Shown here: positions 29,655 through 40,144 of the stretch, piece by piece
Numbering within the stretch: position 1 is the stretch's first letter
Layout: the number at the start of each line of letters is the position of its first letter
Source of the DNA: Affinundibacterium flavidum
GTDB lineage: Bacteria; Pseudomonadota; Gammaproteobacteria; Burkholderiales; Burkholderiaceae_D
Reading direction: 5' to 3'
Assembly: GCF_014284175.1 (NCBI RefSeq)
Contig: NZ_JACOGA010000010.1
Span: 164,054-228,053, forward strand
Length of the DNA stretch: 64,000 bases
Notes under the pieces: model-generated
The model's database searches: none
Told to the model about the DNA's origin: nothing
The model's input: the letters and a program-made list of their open reading frames with translations, nothing else
Made by a program: the position numbers and the translations under genes

Positions 29655-29700
29655 ATGTCTTATATAAGACATTGTTGCGCTGCAAGGTTTGTCCTACTAT
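29655..29700 (+). promoter_or_regulatory. aceA promoter with overlapping 18-bp palindrome
   Basis: TTGTTG (29672-29677) and TACTAT (29695-29700) are 17 bases apart. The perfect 18-bp palindrome ATGTCTTAT-ATAAGACAT (29655-29672) abuts the -35 element, sharing one base with it. Such short AT-core dyads are typical of GntR-family operators; regulation of the glyoxylate shunt by carbon source would fit. The regulator gene is not in the window. The remaining intergenic DNA 29442-29654 holds the other dyad and nothing else recognisable. Confidence 0.65.
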
Positions 29701-29780
29701 AGATCTCAAGGACGAACACTTTTTAAGCTTTTTTTAAGCATTGATTTAAAAACCGCAGCAATCACAACAGGAGAACTACC

Positions 29781-31088
29781 ATGACGCAAAAACTTACTCG
29801 CGAACAGCAAATTGCAGAAATCCAAAAAGATTGGGATACCAATCCACGTTGGACAGGCATCAAACGTAACTACACAGCAGAAGATGTAGTTCGTTTGCGT
29901 GGTTCATTGCAAGTTGAACATACGATCGCTAAAACGGGCGCATTGAAATTATGGGACTTGGTTAACAATGAACCCTTCGTGAATGCACTCGGTGCTTTGA
30001 CTGGTAATCAGGCTATGCAGCAAGTTAAAGCGGGCTTGAAAGCGATCTATCTCTCTGGCTGGCAAGTCGCTGGCGATGCAAACGTGGCTGGTGAAATGTA
30101 TCCAGATCAATCCTTGTATCCAGCCAATTCAGTGCCTTTGGTTGTTAAACGTATCAACAATACCTTGACCCGTGCAGATCAAATTCAATGGTCAGAGGGT
30201 TCTGGCGATGTCGATTATTTTGCGCCTATCGTGGCGGATGCGGAAGCTGGTTTCGGTGGTGTATTGAACGCGTTCGAATTGATGAAAGCCATGATCGAAG
30301 CGGGCGCATCCGGTGTTCACTTTGAAGATCAATTGGCTTCAGTCAAAAAATGCGGTCACATGGGCGGTAAAGTCTTGGTACCAACCCGTGAAGCTGTAGA
30401 GAAATTGAATGCTGCGCGTTTAGCTGCTGACGTTATGGGTACGCACACGGTCTTGTTGGCACGTACAGATGCTGAAGCAGCTGATTTGATCACGTCTGAT
30501 ATTGATGATAACGACAAACCATTCTTGACGGGCGAACGCACGGTTGAAGGCTTCTACAAAACCAATCCAGGTTTGCAACAATCTATCTCTCGCGGTTTAG
30601 CTTATGCTGAGTATGCCGATATGATTTGGTGCGAAACAGGTAAGCCAGATTTGGCTTTCGCAAAAGCATTTGCAGATGCGATTCATGCTAAGTTCCCAGG
30701 TAAATTGTTGGCCTACAACTGTTCACCAAGCTTTAACTGGAAAAAGAATTTGGACGATGCAACGATTGCAAAATTCCAAAAAGAATTGGGCGCAATGGGT
30801 TATAAATTCCAATTCATCACCTTGGCAGGTTTCCATGCATTGAACTATGGCATGTTCAACCTGGCACACGGCTACGCACGTCGTCAGATGTCCGCTTTCG
30901 TCGAATTGCAAGAAGCAGAATTCGCAGCGGCAGAGAAGGGCTTTACTGCGGTGAAACACCAACGTGAAGTTGGTACGGGTTACTTTGATGCTGTGACCCA
31001 AGTGATTCAACAAGGTCAGTCTTCAACGACTGCTTTGCATGGTTCTACTGAGGATGAACAGTTCTTTGATGCGAAGAAAGTGGCTTAA
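29781..31088 (+). CDS. aceA: Isocitrate lyase
   Basis: A 435-residue enzyme splitting isocitrate into glyoxylate and succinate, the first step of the glyoxylate shunt used on acetate or fatty acids. The catalytic loop KKCGHMGGK (near residues 189-197) with its active-site Cys is intact, as are the Mg-binding region [12 protein letters not shown] and the [13 protein letters not shown] block near the end. AGGAG precedes the ATG. Malate synthase is not in the window. The long upstream region with two palindromes suggests dedicated transcriptional control. Confidence 0.98.
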   Translation: MTQKLTREQQIAEIQKDWDTNPRWTGIKRNYTAEDVVRLRGSLQVEHTIAKTGALKLWDLVNNEPFVNALGALTGNQAMQQVKAGLKAIYLSGWQVAGDANVAGEMYPDQSLYPANSVPLVVKRINNTLTRADQIQWSEGSGDVDYFAPIVADAEAGFGGVLNAFELMKAMIEAGASGVHFEDQLASVKKCGHMGGKVLVPTREAVEKLNAARLAADVMGTHTVLLARTDAEAADLITSDIDDNDKPFLTGERTVEGFYKTNPGLQQSISRGLAYAEYADMIWCETGKPDLAFAKAFADAIHAKFPGKLLAYNCSPSFNWKKNLDDATIAKFQKELGAMGYKFQFITLAGFHALNYGMFNLAHGYARRQMSAFVELQEAEFAAAEKGFTAVKHQREVGTGYFDAVTQVIQQGQSSTTALHGSTEDEQFFDAKKVA

Positions 31089-31114
31089 GTTTAGTTAGCA
31101 TTTTTTTGAAATAG

Positions 31115-31148
31115 AGCGGTAGCATTGAAAGATGCTACCGCTTTTTTT
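31115..31148 (+). terminator. Rho-independent terminator of aceA
   Basis: An 11-bp perfect stem AGCGGTAGCAT/ATGCTACCGCT with a six-base loop followed by a seven-base T-run. Confidence 0.95.
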
Positions 31149-31262
31149 ATTAATATTATGATTATTAATATTGTGAGTGCTTGTATTTAGGCGCAGAAAA
31201 AGGCCTGATCGGTTAGTATTTCAGCTGCGGAATAATAGCCCATCTCTTAAAGAATACACGTT

Positions 31263-31946
31263 ATGCCTTTATCTAAAAAAACTCGAATAAAAATTTGTGG
31301 AATTACGCGATTAGAAGATTTGCGCGCTGTGGTCGATGCTGGCGCTGACGCCCTTGGCTTTGTATTTTACCCACCAAGTCCGCGTTACCTCAATCCTGAA
31401 GCTGCGGCTTCCTTGGTTGCTGCAATGCCACCATTTGTGACCTCGGTAGGCTTGTTTGTGAATGCCAGTATGGAAGAACTCCAAGCCGTCATTAAGCTGG
31501 CACCTATACAATCATTGCAATTTCACGGCGATGAATCGGCACAAGAGTGTCATCGCTTGGCGAGTGCCGTGAACCGGCCTTTTATCCGTGCTTTTCGGGT
31601 AAAACCTGACACAAGCGCGGCAGATTTGTTAGAATGTGAGGCAGAATATAAAGCAGCTAGTCCTTTATTTCAGGGACTGTTGCTTGACACTTTCGTAGAT
31701 AGTTTCGGTGGTAGTGGAAAGGTTTTTGATTGGTCTCTCATCCCAAAAGAACTCGCGCCTCGGGTCGTTTTAAGTGGTGGCTTGAGCGTACAAAACGCGA
31801 CTGACGCAGTCGTGGGTGTACGGCCGTTTGCAGTCGACATCAGTAGTGGTGTTGAACTGTCAAAAGGCGTGAAGGATGCAGCTAAGGTTCGGGCATTTGT
31901 GCAAGCCGTGCGCTTGGCCAATAGCATGCCAGACAATCAAAACTAG
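31263..31946 (+). CDS. trpF: Phosphoribosylanthranilate isomerase
   Basis: A 227-residue TIM-barrel enzyme for the third step from chorismate to tryptophan. The general base Cys is in the N-terminal RIKICGITR, the general acid Asp is in [20 protein letters not shown], and [16 protein letters not shown] and [11 protein letters not shown] bind phosphate. It begins the trpF-trpB-trpA run; trpB follows after 17 bases. In many Burkholderiales truA precedes trpF; here aceA does. Confidence 0.97.
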   Translation: MPLSKKTRIKICGITRLEDLRAVVDAGADALGFVFYPPSPRYLNPEAAASLVAAMPPFVTSVGLFVNASMEELQAVIKLAPIQSLQFHGDESAQECHRLASAVNRPFIRAFRVKPDTSAADLLECEAEYKAASPLFQGLLLDTFVDSFGGSGKVFDWSLIPKELAPRVVLSGGLSVQNATDAVVGVRPFAVDISSGVELSKGVKDAAKVRAFVQAVRLANSMPDNQN

Positions 31947-31963
31947 TTTTCCAAGGAATTTTC

Positions 31964-33244
31964 ATGAAAGAATTATCTTCTCTTGACGCCCATTTCGAAC
32001 GTCAATCAGTGAGCGCACAAGCGCCTACCGCGATTTACCATTCCGCAACTTATAATTATCCCGATGCCCGTGGGCATTTCGGTATGTATGGTGGCACTTT
32101 TGTCTCTGAAACTTTGACCCATGCTTTGAATGAGTTAAAAGATGCCTACGCCAAGTTTCAACATGATCCGGAATTCTTAGAAGAGTTTCGCTATGAGCTC
32201 AAACATTTCGTCGGTCGCCCATCACCTATCTATCACGCAAAACGCTGGTCCGAAATCATGGGCGGCGCGCAGATTTACTTTAAGCGTGAAGATCTGAATC
32301 ACACTGGCGCGCATAAAATTAACAACGTGATTGGCCAAGCTTTGCTGGCTAAACGCATGGGTAAACCACGTGTGATTGCAGAAACCGGTGCGGGTCAACA
32401 TGGCGTAGCGACCGCGACTATTTGTGCACGTTTTGGCTTGGAATGCGTGGTGTACATGGGTTCTGAAGACGTAAAACGTCAGGCGCAAAATGTGTATCGT
32501 ATGAAGCTCTTGGGAGCGACTGTGGTGCCAGTTGAATCTGGTTCCAAGACTTTGAAAGATGCCTTAAACGAAGCAATGCGCGATTGGGTCGCGAATGTCG
32601 ACAATACTTTCTATATTATTGGCACGGTCGCTGGCCCGCATCCTTATCCCATGATGGTGCGTGATTTTCAATCCGTCATCGGGGAAGAATGCTTATGGCA
32701 GATGCCAGAAGTAGCGGGACGTCAGCCCGACGTCGTGACCGCGTGCGTTGGTGGCGGCTCGAATGCGATGGGGATTTTTTATCCCTATATTGATTTGAAA
32801 GACGTGCAATTGATTGGTGTTGAAGCGGCAGGTGAGGGCTTGGAAACCGGTAAGCACTCAGCCTCCTTGACGGCAGGTTCTCCGGGCGTATTGCATGGTA
32901 ATCGCACTTATTTGATGCAAGATGAAAATGGACAGGTCATCGAAACGCATTCGGTGTCAGCTGGCCTCGATTACCCAGGAGTTGGTCCGGAACACGCCTG
33001 GCTCAAAGATTCTGGCCGCGCGCAATACGCGACAATTACGGACGAAGAAGCGCTCAAAGCTTTCCACGATTGTTGTCGTATTGAAGGAATTATTCCTGCA
33101 TTGGAATCAAGTCATGCTTTAGCCTACGCGGCAAAATTGGCGGCGACTATGCCTAAAGATAAGATCGTGTTAGCGAATTTGTCTGGGCGTGGCGATAAGG
33201 ATATGCATACGGTTGCAGAACGAGCTGGACTGAAGTTCTACTGA
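31964..33244 (+). CDS. trpB: Tryptophan synthase beta subunit
   Basis: A 426-residue PLP enzyme joining indole and serine. The PLP-binding Lys is in [14 protein letters not shown], the phosphate-binding GGGSN is in [11 protein letters not shown], and the C-terminal SGRGDKD block is intact. Relative to the usual roughly 397-residue protein it carries about 28 extra residues before the conserved [12 protein letters not shown]; the AAGGA site just ahead of the ATG at 31964 supports that long start. The protein channels indole from TrpA, encoded next. Confidence 0.97.
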   Translation: MKELSSLDAHFERQSVSAQAPTAIYHSATYNYPDARGHFGMYGGTFVSETLTHALNELKDAYAKFQHDPEFLEEFRYELKHFVGRPSPIYHAKRWSEIMGGAQIYFKREDLNHTGAHKINNVIGQALLAKRMGKPRVIAETGAGQHGVATATICARFGLECVVYMGSEDVKRQAQNVYRMKLLGATVVPVESGSKTLKDALNEAMRDWVANVDNTFYIIGTVAGPHPYPMMVRDFQSVIGEECLWQMPEVAGRQPDVVTACVGGGSNAMGIFYPYIDLKDVQLIGVEAAGEGLETGKHSASLTAGSPGVLHGNRTYLMQDENGQVIETHSVSAGLDYPGVGPEHAWLKDSGRAQYATITDEEALKAFHDCCRIEGIIPALESSHALAYAAKLAATMPKDKIVLANLSGRGDKDMHTVAERAGLKFY

Positions 33245-33353
33245 GCATAATCAACATAGCCGCAGAGACGCTGAATGCACAGAGTTTTTTTAATGTGCGG
33301 TCAGCGTCGCTCTGTAGTTCCACTATTCTTAGCCTAAAGTGAGCGTAAAAATT

Positions 33354-34151
33354 ATGTCCCGAATTCAAGCATGTCTGGCTGCTTTAGCAGTACAAAATAA
33401 AAAAGGTCTGATCCCATTTATCACTGCGGGTGATCCTGATCCTGAATTAACTTTACCTTTAATGCACGCCTTAGTCGAAGGTGGTGCCGATATCATCGAA
33501 CTCGGTGTGCCATTTTCTGATCCTATGGCCGATGGGCCAGTGATACAACGTGCCTCTGAGCGTGCTTTGCTCAAAGGTGTTAGCTTGCGAAATGTATTGG
33601 AGATGGTCAAACAGTTCCGCAGTACAAATCAAACCACGCCCGTCGTATTAATGGGCTATGCCAACCCCATAGAACGTATGGGGCAGGAGCAATTTATTCA
33701 TGCAGCCTCAGAAGCTGGTGTTGACGGTGTCTTGGTCGTCGATTACCCGCCTGAAGAATGTGAATATTTCGCTGAAAATATGCACAAAAACGGCATGGAT
33801 ACGATTTTCTTATTGGCACCAACTTCTACCGATGAGCGTATTGCACAAGTTGGAAAAATCGCTACTGGCTATGTGTATTACGTTTCTTTAAAAGGCGTGA
33901 CAGGTTCCGGTGCTTTGGATTTGGATGCTGTCGCTGACATGATTCCTCGCATCAAAAAGCATGTGAGTGTGCCAGTTGGTGTTGGCTTCGGAATTCGTGA
34001 CGGTGTAACGGCGAAGGCAATTGCCTCCATATCGGACGCGGTGGTGATCGGCTCTCGTATTATTCAAGAGTTGGAAAATACCCCGAGAGAGCAGGCAGTT
34101 GCAGCAGTCCAAAGCTTTATCACAGGAATTCGTAGTGCTCTTGATAATTAA
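33354..34151 (+). CDS. trpA: Tryptophan synthase alpha subunit
   Basis: A 265-residue TIM-barrel subunit that cleaves indole-3-glycerol phosphate. Catalytic Glu is in [20 protein letters not shown] and Asp in [11 protein letters not shown]; the phosphate site is [12 protein letters not shown]. The ATG at 33354 (MSRIQACL) matches the family start; a GTG at 33339 would add five residues. A 109-base gap from trpB may contain another promoter, but none is clear. Confidence 0.96.
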   Translation: MSRIQACLAALAVQNKKGLIPFITAGDPDPELTLPLMHALVEGGADIIELGVPFSDPMADGPVIQRASERALLKGVSLRNVLEMVKQFRSTNQTTPVVLMGYANPIERMGQEQFIHAASEAGVDGVLVVDYPPEECEYFAENMHKNGMDTIFLLAPTSTDERIAQVGKIATGYVYYVSLKGVTGSGALDLDAVADMIPRIKKHVSVPVGVGFGIRDGVTAKAIASISDAVVIGSRIIQELENTPREQAVAAVQSFITGIRSALDN

Positions 34152-34210
34152 ATCGATAAAAAATCCTCAGAAATCTGCCGCTTGATGCTTGTTAAATAAC
34201 TATCTGAGTC

Positions 34211-34250
34211 GCAATTGGCGCGGAAATAGAATAGAATACGCGCCAATTGC
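34211..34250. repeat. 12-bp perfect inverted repeat upstream of accD
   Basis: GCAATTGGCGCG (34211-34222) and CGCGCCAATTGC (34239-34250) pair perfectly across a 16-base A-rich loop. No T-run follows, so it is not a standard terminator. It sits 68 bases before the accD start and would be a very stable hairpin in the trpA-accD transcript, or a pair of operator half-sites. Confidence 0.7.
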
Positions 34251-34318
34251 AACATTCCTAGAAGAGTGCGCCCCGTTTGATGAATGTAAATTGATCAAAT
34301 AGATATGAGGAGAGAGCT

Positions 34319-35191
34319 ATGAGTTGGTTAGAAAAATTACTTCCCCCACGTATTCAACGTTCCGAAACGGCCAACCGCCGTTCCATGCCTGAAGGCTTAT
34401 GGGTCAAATGCCCATCTTGCGAAGCTGTTTTATACCGTTCCGATTTAGAAGCCAATGTCCACGTATGTTCTAAGTGCGATCATCATTTGCGTATTAGCGC
34501 ACGTGAACGCCTTGATGCCTTATTGGATACCGGTGGTCGTTATGAAATCGGACAGGAAGTTTTGCCTGTGGATACTTTGAAGTTTAAAGACAGCAAAAAA
34601 TATCCAGAACGTCTTAAAGATGCAATGGACAGCACCAATGAAACCGATGCATTGGTTGTGATGGGTGGATCCATTATGTCCGTACCAGCCGTCGTAGCCT
34701 GTTTTGAATTTGGATTTATGGGCGGCTCTATGGGCTCAGTTGTTGGCGAACGCTTTGTACGTGGCGTACAAACGGCGTTGGAGCAAAAAGTGCCGTTTAT
34801 TTGCTTTACAGCGACAGGTGGTGCTCGTATGCAAGAGGGCTTGTTGTCCTTGATGCAAATGGCTAAAACCACAGCGATGTTGACCAAATTATCTGAGAAG
34901 AAACTACCGTTCATTTCTGTCTTAACAGATCCAACCATGGGTGGTGTGTCTGCTTCTTTCGCTTTCATGGGTGACGTCGTGGTCGCAGAGCCAAAAGCAT
35001 TGATAGGTTTTGCAGGGCCGCGCGTAATTGAAAATACGGTACGTGAAAAGCTTCCAGAAGGCTTTCAACGCGCTGAATTTTTAGTGCAAAAAGGCGCCGT
35101 GGATATGATCGTTGATCGTCGCAAAATGCGTGAAGAATTAGCCCGGTTGATGGCACTCTTGCAAAATCAACCAGTGGAAGCCGTTTCTTAA
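34319..35191 (+). CDS. accD: Acetyl-CoA carboxylase carboxyltransferase beta subunit
   Basis: A 290-residue subunit of the enzyme making malonyl-CoA, the committed step of fatty-acid synthesis. The N-terminal zinc ribbon has C31, C34, C50 and C53; the crotonase-like carboxyltransferase domain follows, with the oxyanion-hole glycines in [18 protein letters not shown] and [16 protein letters not shown]. AccD works with AccA, not in this window. AGGAGAGAG precedes the ATG. Its placement between trpA and folC is the usual one for this lineage. Confidence 0.97.
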   Translation: MSWLEKLLPPRIQRSETANRRSMPEGLWVKCPSCEAVLYRSDLEANVHVCSKCDHHLRISARERLDALLDTGGRYEIGQEVLPVDTLKFKDSKKYPERLKDAMDSTNETDALVVMGGSIMSVPAVVACFEFGFMGGSMGSVVGERFVRGVQTALEQKVPFICFTATGGARMQEGLLSLMQMAKTTAMLTKLSEKKLPFISVLTDPTMGGVSASFAFMGDVVVAEPKALIGFAGPRVIENTVREKLPEGFQRAEFLVQKGAVDMIVDRRKMREELARLMALLQNQPVEAVS

Positions 35192-35206
35192 TTCCAATGT
35201 CATTTC

Positions 35207-35262
35207 AAGAGCCTGAAGATATTTGCTGATTTGGCAAAAATCTTCAGGCTCTTTTCATTTTT
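35207..35262 (+). terminator. Rho-independent terminator of accD
   Basis: A 14-bp perfect stem, AAGAGCCTGAAGAT with ATCTTCAGGCTCTT, around a 19-base loop and followed by TTCATTTTTATTT. It separates accD from folC and lies over the false upstream start of folC at 35223. Confidence 0.88.
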
Positions 35263-35294
35263 ATTTACCTCTAGATTATTTTCGCATAACCACC

Positions 35295-36599
35295 ATGAGT
35301 AATTCTGACACTTCAGTAAAACCAAGTAATTTGCTCGAATGGTTATCTGTTTTGGAAACCCGCCATTCAAAAGAAATAGATATGGGCTTAGATCGGGTTT
35401 CTCACGTCAAGAATAAGCTCGACATTCAGTACGGTTGCCCTGTGATTATGGTGGCTGGTACGAATGGTAAAGGTTCAACCTGCGCGATGTTAGAAGCGAT
35501 CTTGATGCAAGCGGGTTATCGCGTTGGTTTATATAGCAAACCGCACTTCTTGGATTTCAACGAACGTGCACGTATCAATGGCATTCCCGTCAACGATGAA
35601 ATCTTTGTGCAGGTATTTGATCAAGTAGAAGCGGCACGTGGTGATATTTCGCTTACTTATTTTGAATTCACGACACTCGCCATTTGTAAGTTGTTGGCCG
35701 ATGCGCCGCTAGATGTCGTCATATTGGAAGTAGGTTTGGGTGGGCGCTTAGATGCGGTAAATGTGATTGATGCCGATGTGTCCATCGTGACGAGTGTGGA
35801 TATTGATCATGTTGACTACCTCGGTGATACACGCGAAAAAATAGGCTTTGAAAAAGCTGGAATTTTCCGGACTGGTAAAGTGGCAATTTGTAGCGATCCT
35901 CAACCACCACAAAGCTTGATTGATCATGCCGAGTCAATTGGTGCAGATTTACGTTTATTTGGTCGCGATTTTAACTACAACGGCGATAAGCAACAATGGA
36001 ACTTTGGTGGCCGCGAACAAAGGCGCAATTCTTTAGCTTACCCAAGTCTGCGAGGCGCTAATCAATTGTTGAATGCCTCAGCTGTATTAGCTGCGCTTGA
36101 AGCCTTACGTCATGAATTACCCGTTGGTGCGCAAGAAGTGCGAACTGGATTGGTGATGGTCGATTTGCCAGGGCGATTCCAAGTCTTGCCCGGACGCCCA
36201 ACAGTTGTTTTGGATGTTGCCCACAACCCGCATGCAGCCGCGACCTTAGCGCAAAATCTCGACAATATGGGCTTTCATGCCTATACCTATGCCGTATTTG
36301 GTTCTATGCTGGATAAAGACATCGCAGGCGTCATCGCACAGATGAAAGATAAAATAGACCACTGGTGCGTCTGTGATTTGCCTTTGCCACGAGCTGCGAC
36401 TTCTGAACAGTTATTACACAGTTTGCAGAGTGCTGGTGTGCTTGAAGATAAAGAGCATAGTTTGCAAAAATTCAGCAATCCTGAAGATGCTTATACGTTT
36501 GCAATGAGCAAAGCAGGGGAAAATGATAGAATAGTGGTCTTCGGTTCGTTTTTGACAGTTGCCGGTGTCATGCGTGCCAGAAGAAACGCTCAATCTTAA
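35295..36599 (+). CDS. folC: Bifunctional dihydrofolate/folylpolyglutamate synthase
   Basis: A 434-residue Mur-ligase-like enzyme that adds glutamate to dihydropteroate and then further glutamates to folates. The ATP P-loop is MVAGTNGKGSTCAML, the second domain interface includes EVGLGGRLDAVNV and SVDIDHVDYLGDT, and the C-terminal domain has VLDVAHNPHAA. The ATG at 35295 gives the proper N-terminus; an in-frame ATG at 35223 lies inside the accD terminator. The gene is followed after 29 bases by the SPOR gene and probably shares its transcript. Confidence 0.96.
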   Translation: MSNSDTSVKPSNLLEWLSVLETRHSKEIDMGLDRVSHVKNKLDIQYGCPVIMVAGTNGKGSTCAMLEAILMQAGYRVGLYSKPHFLDFNERARINGIPVNDEIFVQVFDQVEAARGDISLTYFEFTTLAICKLLADAPLDVVILEVGLGGRLDAVNVIDADVSIVTSVDIDHVDYLGDTREKIGFEKAGIFRTGKVAICSDPQPPQSLIDHAESIGADLRLFGRDFNYNGDKQQWNFGGREQRRNSLAYPSLRGANQLLNASAVLAALEALRHELPVGAQEVRTGLVMVDLPGRFQVLPGRPTVVLDVAHNPHAAATLAQNLDNMGFHAYTYAVFGSMLDKDIAGVIAQMKDKIDHWCVCDLPLPRAATSEQLLHSLQSAGVLEDKEHSLQKFSNPEDAYTFAMSKAGENDRIVVFGSFLTVAGVMRARRNAQS

Positions 36600-36628
36600 G
36601 CGACCTACCAAAGAAAAATCTATTTGCT

Positions 36629-37753
36629 ATGAGCCTAGACTCGCTATTTAAGCAAAATAATAAGAAAAAAGCCGATGCTGATTTCACTGATGATAGTGTC
36701 AGTGGTGAATTCCGTTCGCGCTCGGAAGAAGAGAGCTTGGCCGCTGCCGATGCACCTGGACGCAGCAAAGCTGCCAAAACTGGCAAGCGCTCAACTTCTG
36801 CAGGTAATAGTCGAAAAAATAGCGCAGACGATATTGCTCTGCCGGAAAAAAAACGTGCACGCCGTCGTTTGATTGGCGCAGTCGCCTTGGTATTAGCTGC
36901 GATCATAGGTTTGCCTATGGTGTTCGATTCTGAGCCTAAACCAGGGGCATCAAAAATTGCGATAGAGATTCCAGCTAAAGATACTGCTCCGGGGGCAATA
37001 CAGGACGCAGCACAGGACACAAGGCAGGTGGCACCTCAGAATGCCGCGCCCGCAAAAACTGTTTTGAACAATCAAGCTGGAACTGCGAGTCGACCACAAG
37101 ACTCAAACCTCAATCAAGGCATTGATAAATCAGAAGAGATTATCGCCGCGCCTGTAGCGCCAACTAGCTCAGTGTCTAATCAAACATTGACGGATAAACC
37201 TGTAAAAGATGAACGCGTAATTACAAAGGTTGATGCCAGTACTAAAGTTCCGGTTGCTATTCCAGAAAAAACTCAAGAAAAAAACTCAGATAAAAAAACT
37301 GATCTTGGCTCCGGCAGTAAAAATGCCATTGCTGCTCAGGCTGTTACTGCTAACAAAGTAGTACCAGATCCTGTAAAAAAACCTGAAATAAAAGTCGAAC
37401 CAAAGACTGAAACCAAGAAGGACACTATTGACGATGCAGCGCGTGCACTGGCTTTATTAGAAGGGCGAAGCTTGCCTGAGCCTGCTAAGACTGTTGCAAA
37501 GCCAAACAAGACAGAAAGTGCTGCCGGAACTTTTGTTGTACAAGTTGCAGCCTTAAATTCAGCCGCTAAAGTACGCGAACTACAGACAAAATTAAAAGCC
37601 GCAAATATTCAGTCATACACACAAAAAATTATTACCAAAACCGGTGAGGTCAGCCGGGTACGTGTTGGGCCGTTTAGTAGCAAAGCAGAAGCCGAAAAGA
37701 TGCGTGCGAAGTTAGTGAAGATTGGCTTAAGTGGCTCATTGGTGCCTACTTAA
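36629..37753 (+). CDS. SPOR-domain membrane protein (DedD-like)
   Basis: A 374-residue single-pass inner-membrane protein: cytosolic charged N-terminus (1-75), one helix at about 82-102 (RRRLIGAVALVLAAIIGLPMVF), a long low-complexity Lys/Ala/Thr periplasmic linker and a C-terminal SPOR domain (about 298-374, TFVVQVAALNSAAKVRELQ...RVRVGPFSSKAEAE). SPOR domains bind peptidoglycan stripped of stem peptides at the division site. DedD in E. coli is encoded between folC and cvpA, exactly as here. Confidence 0.93.
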   Translation: MSLDSLFKQNNKKKADADFTDDSVSGEFRSRSEEESLAAADAPGRSKAAKTGKRSTSAGNSRKNSADDIALPEKKRARRRLIGAVALVLAAIIGLPMVFDSEPKPGASKIAIEIPAKDTAPGAIQDAAQDTRQVAPQNAAPAKTVLNNQAGTASRPQDSNLNQGIDKSEEIIAAPVAPTSSVSNQTLTDKPVKDERVITKVDASTKVPVAIPEKTQEKNSDKKTDLGSGSKNAIAAQAVTANKVVPDPVKKPEIKVEPKTETKKDTIDDAARALALLEGRSLPEPAKTVAKPNKTESAAGTFVVQVAALNSAAKVRELQTKLKAANIQSYTQKIITKTGEVSRVRVGPFSSKAEAEKMRAKLVKIGLSGSLVPT

Positions 37754-37812
37754 GCCTACATGAGCCAACATGAATCCATATGAGCTGGCTTAATTTTTGG
37801 CAAGGATAATTC

Positions 37813-38301
37813 GTGACCTTATTTGATTACATCGTTTTATTTATCATTATTTGTTCGGTGGTGATCAGCACTTTGCGTGGCTTGATTAAAGAGATTTTAT
37901 CCTTGATCAGCTGGATCGTTGCTTTGGTCGTCGCAAATGCGTTTGGTGCAACGGTGGCGAATTGGTTGCCGGATATGATCCCTGGTCAATTAACTCGCAT
38001 GATAGTCGCGTTCTTAGCTTTGTTTATTGGTGTACGTCTGTTGATGGCGCTATTGATGCGGGCGATTGATGCCATGATAAAAGCTAGTGGTTTGAGCTTG
38101 GCTGATCGTGGTTTGGGTGGCTTATTCGGCTTGGCACGTGGTTGCGTGATCGTGATGTCTATGGTCTTAGTGTGTGGCATGACCGCGATCCCGCAACAAT
38201 CATTTTGGAAAGATGCTTTGTTGAGTCCCGTTGCCGTTAGCGCAGTGCGTACGGTAATGCCTTTTTTACCTGGCTCAGTGACCCAACATGTGAAGTTGTA
38301 A
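37813..38301 (+). CDS. cvpA: CvpA family membrane protein
   Basis: A 162-residue protein with four predicted membrane helices (about 5-23, 29-50, 60-82, 100-125). CvpA was named for colicin V production; recent views tie the family to envelope stress tolerance, but the mechanism is not settled. Start is GTG at 37813 with AAGGA ahead of it. Located between the SPOR gene and purF as in E. coli. Confidence 0.93.
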   Translation: MTLFDYIVLFIIICSVVISTLRGLIKEILSLISWIVALVVANAFGATVANWLPDMIPGQLTRMIVAFLALFIGVRLLMALLMRAIDAMIKASGLSLADRGLGGLFGLARGCVIVMSMVLVCGMTAIPQQSFWKDALLSPVAVSAVRTVMPFLPGSVTQHVKL

Positions 38302-38350
38302 TTTGTTTGATTTTTGTTTGTTCTTATTTTCGTTTTTTTAGGAGTCCACC

Positions 38351-39871
38351 ATGTGTGGCATCGTTGGCGTAGTCTCAAAAAATCCCGTTAATCAATTGAT
38401 CTATGATGCTTTGCTGTTGTTACAGCATCGCGGTCAAGACGCGGCTGGTATCGCAACTAGTCACGGCAATAAATTCGCAATGCATAAAGCGAATGGTTTG
38501 GTGCGTGACGTGTTTCGTACTCGCAATATGCGCTCTTTGCCGGGCAATATCGGCATCGGTCAAGTGCGTTATCCGACCGCTGGATCCACCAGCGAAGAAG
38601 AAGCGCAACCGTTCTACGTGAATGCACCGTTTGGTATCGTGCTCGCTCATAACGGCAATTTGACGAATGCGGCGGAATTGAAAGTTGAATTATTTAAGAA
38701 TGACTATCGTCACTTAAATACCGATTCTGATTCTGAAGTGTTGTTGAATATTTTGGCACATCAAATTCAAGAAGTGGTCAGCGGCTACTCTTTAGATCCT
38801 GTGTCTTTATTCCGTGCTGTGTCTATGTTGCATCGTCGTGTACGCGGTTCTTACGCCGTTGTGGCACAAATCGCTGGGCATGGATTGCTCGCATTCCGCG
38901 ATCCATTTGGTATTCGTCCTTTGTGTTTGGGTTCTGCCCATACCGATAGTGGTATCGAATACATGTTGGCGAGTGAATCCGTCGCATTGGAAGGCACAGG
39001 CTTCAAATTTGAGCGTGATGTTGCCCCTGGCGAAGCAATCTTTATTGACCTCGATGGCAAACTATACAGCGAACAGTGTGCAGAAAACCCTAGCCTCAAT
39101 CCATGTGCGTTTGAGTATGTGTATTTAGCGCGTCCAGATTCAACAATTGATGGCACTTCTGTGTATCAGACACGTTTGAATATGGGTAAATATCTGGCGG
39201 AAAAAATTCGCAGTCAGTTCGGACAAGGCGATATTGATGTCGTGATGCCTATTCCGGACTCATCTCGTCCATCTGCAATGGAATTGGCTGATTGTTTGAA
39301 CTTAGACTACCGCGAAGGCTTCATTAAGAATCGCTACATCGGTCGTACATTTATGATGCCAGGTCAGGCAATTCGTAAAAAATCGGTGCGCCAAAAATTG
39401 AATGCGATTGCATCGGAATTTAAAGGCAAAAATGTGCTGTTGGTCGATGACTCTATCGTACGTGGTACAACTAGTCGCGAAATCGTGCAAATGGCACGCG
39501 AATCCGGTGCGCGTAAAGTGATTTTTGCTTCTGCTGCGCCTCCAGTACAATTTCCGAACGTGTATGGGATTGATATGCCGACGCGCAGCGAGTTGATTGC
39601 TTATGGTCGCTCACAAGACGAAATCTGCCGCGAAATCACAGCCGATGCTTTGGTCTACCAAGATGTTGCGGACATGAAACGTGCAATCTCTGATGCTAAT
39701 CCAGTATTGAAGAGTATTGAGGCGTCTTGCTTTGATGGCTTCTACATCACGGGCGATGTTACGCCTGATTACTTGGATCGTTTGGAAGCAGCTCGCAATG
39801 GATCGCGTTCAGATAAAGAAGATATGGTGCGCTCTCAACTCAATCTTAATTTGTCGCATAGCGCTGATTGA
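38351..39871 (+). CDS. purF: Amidophosphoribosyltransferase
   Basis: A 506-residue enzyme for the first committed step of purine synthesis. After Met removal the catalytic N-terminal Cys is exposed (MCGIVGVV). The glutaminase domain covers about 1-235; the phosphoribosyltransferase domain has the PRPP loop [18 protein letters not shown] near residues 360-378. AGGAG precedes the ATG. It ends the folC-SPOR-cvpA-purF run and is closed by a terminator. Confidence 0.98.
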   Translation: MCGIVGVVSKNPVNQLIYDALLLLQHRGQDAAGIATSHGNKFAMHKANGLVRDVFRTRNMRSLPGNIGIGQVRYPTAGSTSEEEAQPFYVNAPFGIVLAHNGNLTNAAELKVELFKNDYRHLNTDSDSEVLLNILAHQIQEVVSGYSLDPVSLFRAVSMLHRRVRGSYAVVAQIAGHGLLAFRDPFGIRPLCLGSAHTDSGIEYMLASESVALEGTGFKFERDVAPGEAIFIDLDGKLYSEQCAENPSLNPCAFEYVYLARPDSTIDGTSVYQTRLNMGKYLAEKIRSQFGQGDIDVVMPIPDSSRPSAMELADCLNLDYREGFIKNRYIGRTFMMPGQAIRKKSVRQKLNAIASEFKGKNVLLVDDSIVRGTTSREIVQMARESGARKVIFASAAPPVQFPNVYGIDMPTRSELIAYGRSQDEICREITADALVYQDVADMKRAISDANPVLKSIEASCFDGFYITGDVTPDYLDRLEAARNGSRSDKEDMVRSQLNLNLSHSAD

Positions 39872-39922
39872 TATGTAAAGAGCTTTAAAATCACAGCAAG
39901 AGCGCTGTAACTGCATTTTTTG

Positions 39923-39958
39923 AAATCGCCGGTGGTGAAAACTACCGGCGATTTTTTT
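39923..39958 (+). terminator. Rho-independent terminator of purF
   Basis: ATCGCCGGT (39925-39933) pairs with ACCGGCGAT (39944-39952) across a GC-to-A-rich loop, followed by a T-run of about seven. Confidence 0.93.
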
Positions 39959-40144
39959 GCCTGTCATTTCATGTTTTTTGCTGAACATGACATTTGTCAT
40001 GACAAAGAAGTGGCAAACTGTTCTTTGCATGCCCGTCAATTTGATCGAGAATACGTTCATGGTCGATAACAATTAATGCTGAAATCGATACCAAAATTCA
40101 AATTGCACATTATGAAAGTGCTTAATTAGAGATAGGGCGTGAAT

